In this document: positions 31,320 to 32,726 of the stretch, in pieces | Position numbering within the stretch: the stretch's first letter is position 1 | Layout: each line of letters opens with the position of its first letter | Source of the DNA: Propionibacteriaceae bacterium | GTDB taxonomy: Bacteria > Actinomycetota > Actinomycetes > Propionibacteriales > Propionibacteriaceae | Direction: 5' to 3' | NCBI GenBank assembly: GCA_027492675.1 | Contig: JAPUEI010000096.1 | Location: 1 to 32,726, forward strand | DNA length: 32,726 bases | The notes under the pieces: generated by a model | What the model was told of the DNA's origin: nothing | Databases searched by the model: none | What the model saw: only the letters and a program-made list of their open reading frames with translations | Translations under genes and position numbers: made by a program

Positions 31320-32726
31320 CTAGTGGATCGACGCCTTCTCGGCGCCGGCACCGGTCAGCGACCGGACCTCCATCTCCGCCTGCTTCTCCGGGTTGGTCTC
31401 CTTGCTCGTCAGCGTGCCGAGCACGCCGAGCAGGAAGCCCAACGGGACCGAGATGATCGCCGGGTTGTCCAGCGGGAACCAGCCCCAGTGGAGGTTCGGG
31501 AACATCGCGGCGGCGAGCGGCTTGTCGGACCCGATCGGGGCGACGACGGCCGGCGAGAAGATGATCAGCACGAGGGCCGAGATCAGGCCTCCGTAGATCG
31601 ACCACACCGAGCCGCGGGTGTTGAACCGCTTCCAGTACAGCGAGAACAGGATCGACGGCAGGTTCGCGGACGCCGCGACGGCGAACGCCAGCGAGACCAG
31701 GAAGGCGATGTTCATCGACTTCGCGGCGATGCCGCCGAGGATGGCGAGCAGGCCGATCACGATCACCGTCGTACGGGCGACCTTGACCTCCTGCGCCGGA
31801 TCGGCCTTCCCGTCCTTCAACACGGCGTTGTAGATGTCGTGCGCGAACGATGCCGAGGCCGTGATCGCCAGGCCGGCGACGACGGCGAGGATCGTGGCGA
31901 ACGCGACGCCCGCGATGACGGCGAGGAAGATCGTGCCCGCCGTACCTGCGCCCGGAAGGTAGAACGCAAGAGCCGGAGCGGCGGCGTTCGACTTGCCGGG
32001 AAGCAGGTTGATGGCCTTCTGGCCCACGACCGCCGCGGCACCGAAGCCGAGGACGAGCGTGAACAGGTAGAAGGCGCCGATGAGGCCGATCGCCCAACTC
32101 ACGGAACGACGAGCCTCCTTGGCGGTGGGCACGGTGTAGAAGCGCATCAGCACGTGGGGCAGACCCGCGGTGCCGAGCACCAGCGCGATCGACAGCGAGA
32201 TGAAGCCGAGCTTGTTCGTGCCGTACTTGCTCATCGCGTGGAGCAGCTTGTCGCCGCTGCCGGCGACCTCGCTGTTGCCCTTCGCCTGCGCCGCGCCCAT
32301 GAGGTCGGACAGGTTGAAGCCGTACTTGCCGAGCACCCAGATGAACAGGATGCCCGCGCCGATGATCAGCAGAACGGCCTTGATCATCTGCACCCAGGTG
32401 GTGCCCTTCATGCCGCCGATGAGGACGTACGCGATCATCAGCAGGCCGACCACCGCGATGACGGCGATCTGGGCGGCCTCGGCGGTGATGCCGAGCAGGA
32501 GCGCGACGAGCGTGCCGGCGCCGGCCATCTGGGCGAGCAGGTAGAAGAACGACACGGCGAGCGTCGAGATCGCCGCCGCCATGCGTACCGGCTTGTTCTG
32601 CATGCGGAAGCTGAGCACATCGGCCATCGTGTACTTGCCCGTGTTGCGCAGCGGCTCGGCGACGAGCAACAGAGCCACGAGCCAGGCGACGAGGAAGCCG
32701 ATCGAGTACAGCAGGCCGTCGTAGCC
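31320..32726 (-). CDS. actP: Sodium:solute symporter, cation acetate symporter type (5' end outside window)
   Basis: A partial gene whose reading frame runs off the right edge; 468 residues are visible, starting GYDGLLYSIGFLVAWL. It is an integral membrane protein of the SSS family with about ten spans seen. The motifs AEPLRNTGKYTMADVLSFRM, GGMKGTTWVQMIKAVLL and GTAGLPHVLMRFYTVPTAKEARRSV are strongly like ActP acetate/glycolate permeases. ActP symporters take up acetate with sodium. The C-terminus is short and cytosolic (VRSLTGAGAEKASIH). In many genomes a small DUF485 protein precedes it; that would lie beyond the window. Confidence 0.9.
   Translation of the reverse strand, partial: GYDGLLYSIGFLVAWLVALLLVAEPLRNTGKYTMADVLSFRMQNKPVRMAAAISTLAVSFFYLLAQMAGAGTLVALLLGITAEAAQIAVIAVVGLLMIAYVLIGGMKGTTWVQMIKAVLLIIGAGILFIWVLGKYGFNLSDLMGAAQAKGNSEVAGSGDKLLHAMSKYGTNKLGFISLSIALVLGTAGLPHVLMRFYTVPTAKEARRSVSWAIGLIGAFYLFTLVLGFGAAAVVGQKAINLLPGKSNAAAPALAFYLPGAGTAGTIFLAVIAGVAFATILAVVAGLAITASASFAHDIYNAVLKDGKADPAQEVKVARTTVIVIGLLAILGGIAAKSMNIAFLVSLAFAVAASANLPSILFSLYWKRFNTRGSVWSIYGGLISALVLIIFSPAVVAPIGSDKPLAAAMFPNLHWGWFPLDNPAIISVPLGFLLGVLGTLTSKETNPEKQAEMEVRSLTGAGAEKASIH

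Overview
The window is chromosomal DNA from a high-GC actinobacterium. GC is about 70% by eye, codon third positions are almost always G or C, GTG starts are common, and several genes appear leaderless behind a TANNNT -10 box. The order pcrA/uvrD1 - M23 peptidase - sucC - sucD - perM (DUF6350) - purN - purH is the one I know from Mycobacterium tuberculosis (Rv0949 to Rv0957), so this is core actinobacterial genome. A member of the Propionibacteriales/Nocardioidaceae would fit, but that placement is a guess. I see no rRNA, tRNA, phage, transposase or CRISPR array.

Layout. 1-5.7 kb: a RibD/DHFR-fold reductase, a 700-bp repeat region, lgt, a possible gene remnant, msrA, and a two-gene operon of bacterial PH-domain membrane proteins (YdbS/YdbT type). 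5.7-8.8 kb: guaA converging on an amidohydrolase. 8.9-12.7 kb: an envelope-stress type locus with a three-gene leftward operon (PspC-toastrack protein, small membrane protein, PspC protein) divergent from a PspC-fused histidine kinase and its LuxR-type response regulator. 12.8-15.7 kb: a GlsB/YeaQ-type membrane protein, an MFS transporter and a cardiolipin-synthase-like phospholipase D. 15.9-22.1 kb: pcrA, a second repeat array, an M23 peptidase and sucCD. 22.1-22.56 kb: a less GC-rich intergenic stretch with several hairpins and a possible 24-residue membrane peptide. 22.56-28.4 kb: a membrane-anchored protein with two extracellular PknH-sensor-like domains, divergent from perM-purN-purH. 28.4-32.7 kb: a palindrome-rich spacer, mdh, a histidine phosphatase, a HAD hydrolase and a truncated sodium:solute (acetate-type) symporter.

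The genes combine central metabolism (succinyl-CoA synthetase, malate dehydrogenase, acetate uptake, purine and GMP synthesis) with cell-envelope work (Lgt, PLD, M23 hydrolase, PerM, PspC/toastrack system, PH-domain proteins).

The least ordinary content is non-coding. There are two arrays of a 22-bp, exactly phased, hairpin-forming repeat (822-1377 and 18370-18665). A palindromic module with arms TTGACCGAC/GTCGGTCAA occurs three times. Two adjacent 70-bp palindromes (3385-3527) run into the end of a coding region. The tetramer GTAC is strikingly frequent, partly because the otherwise rare valine codon GTA is nearly always followed by C.
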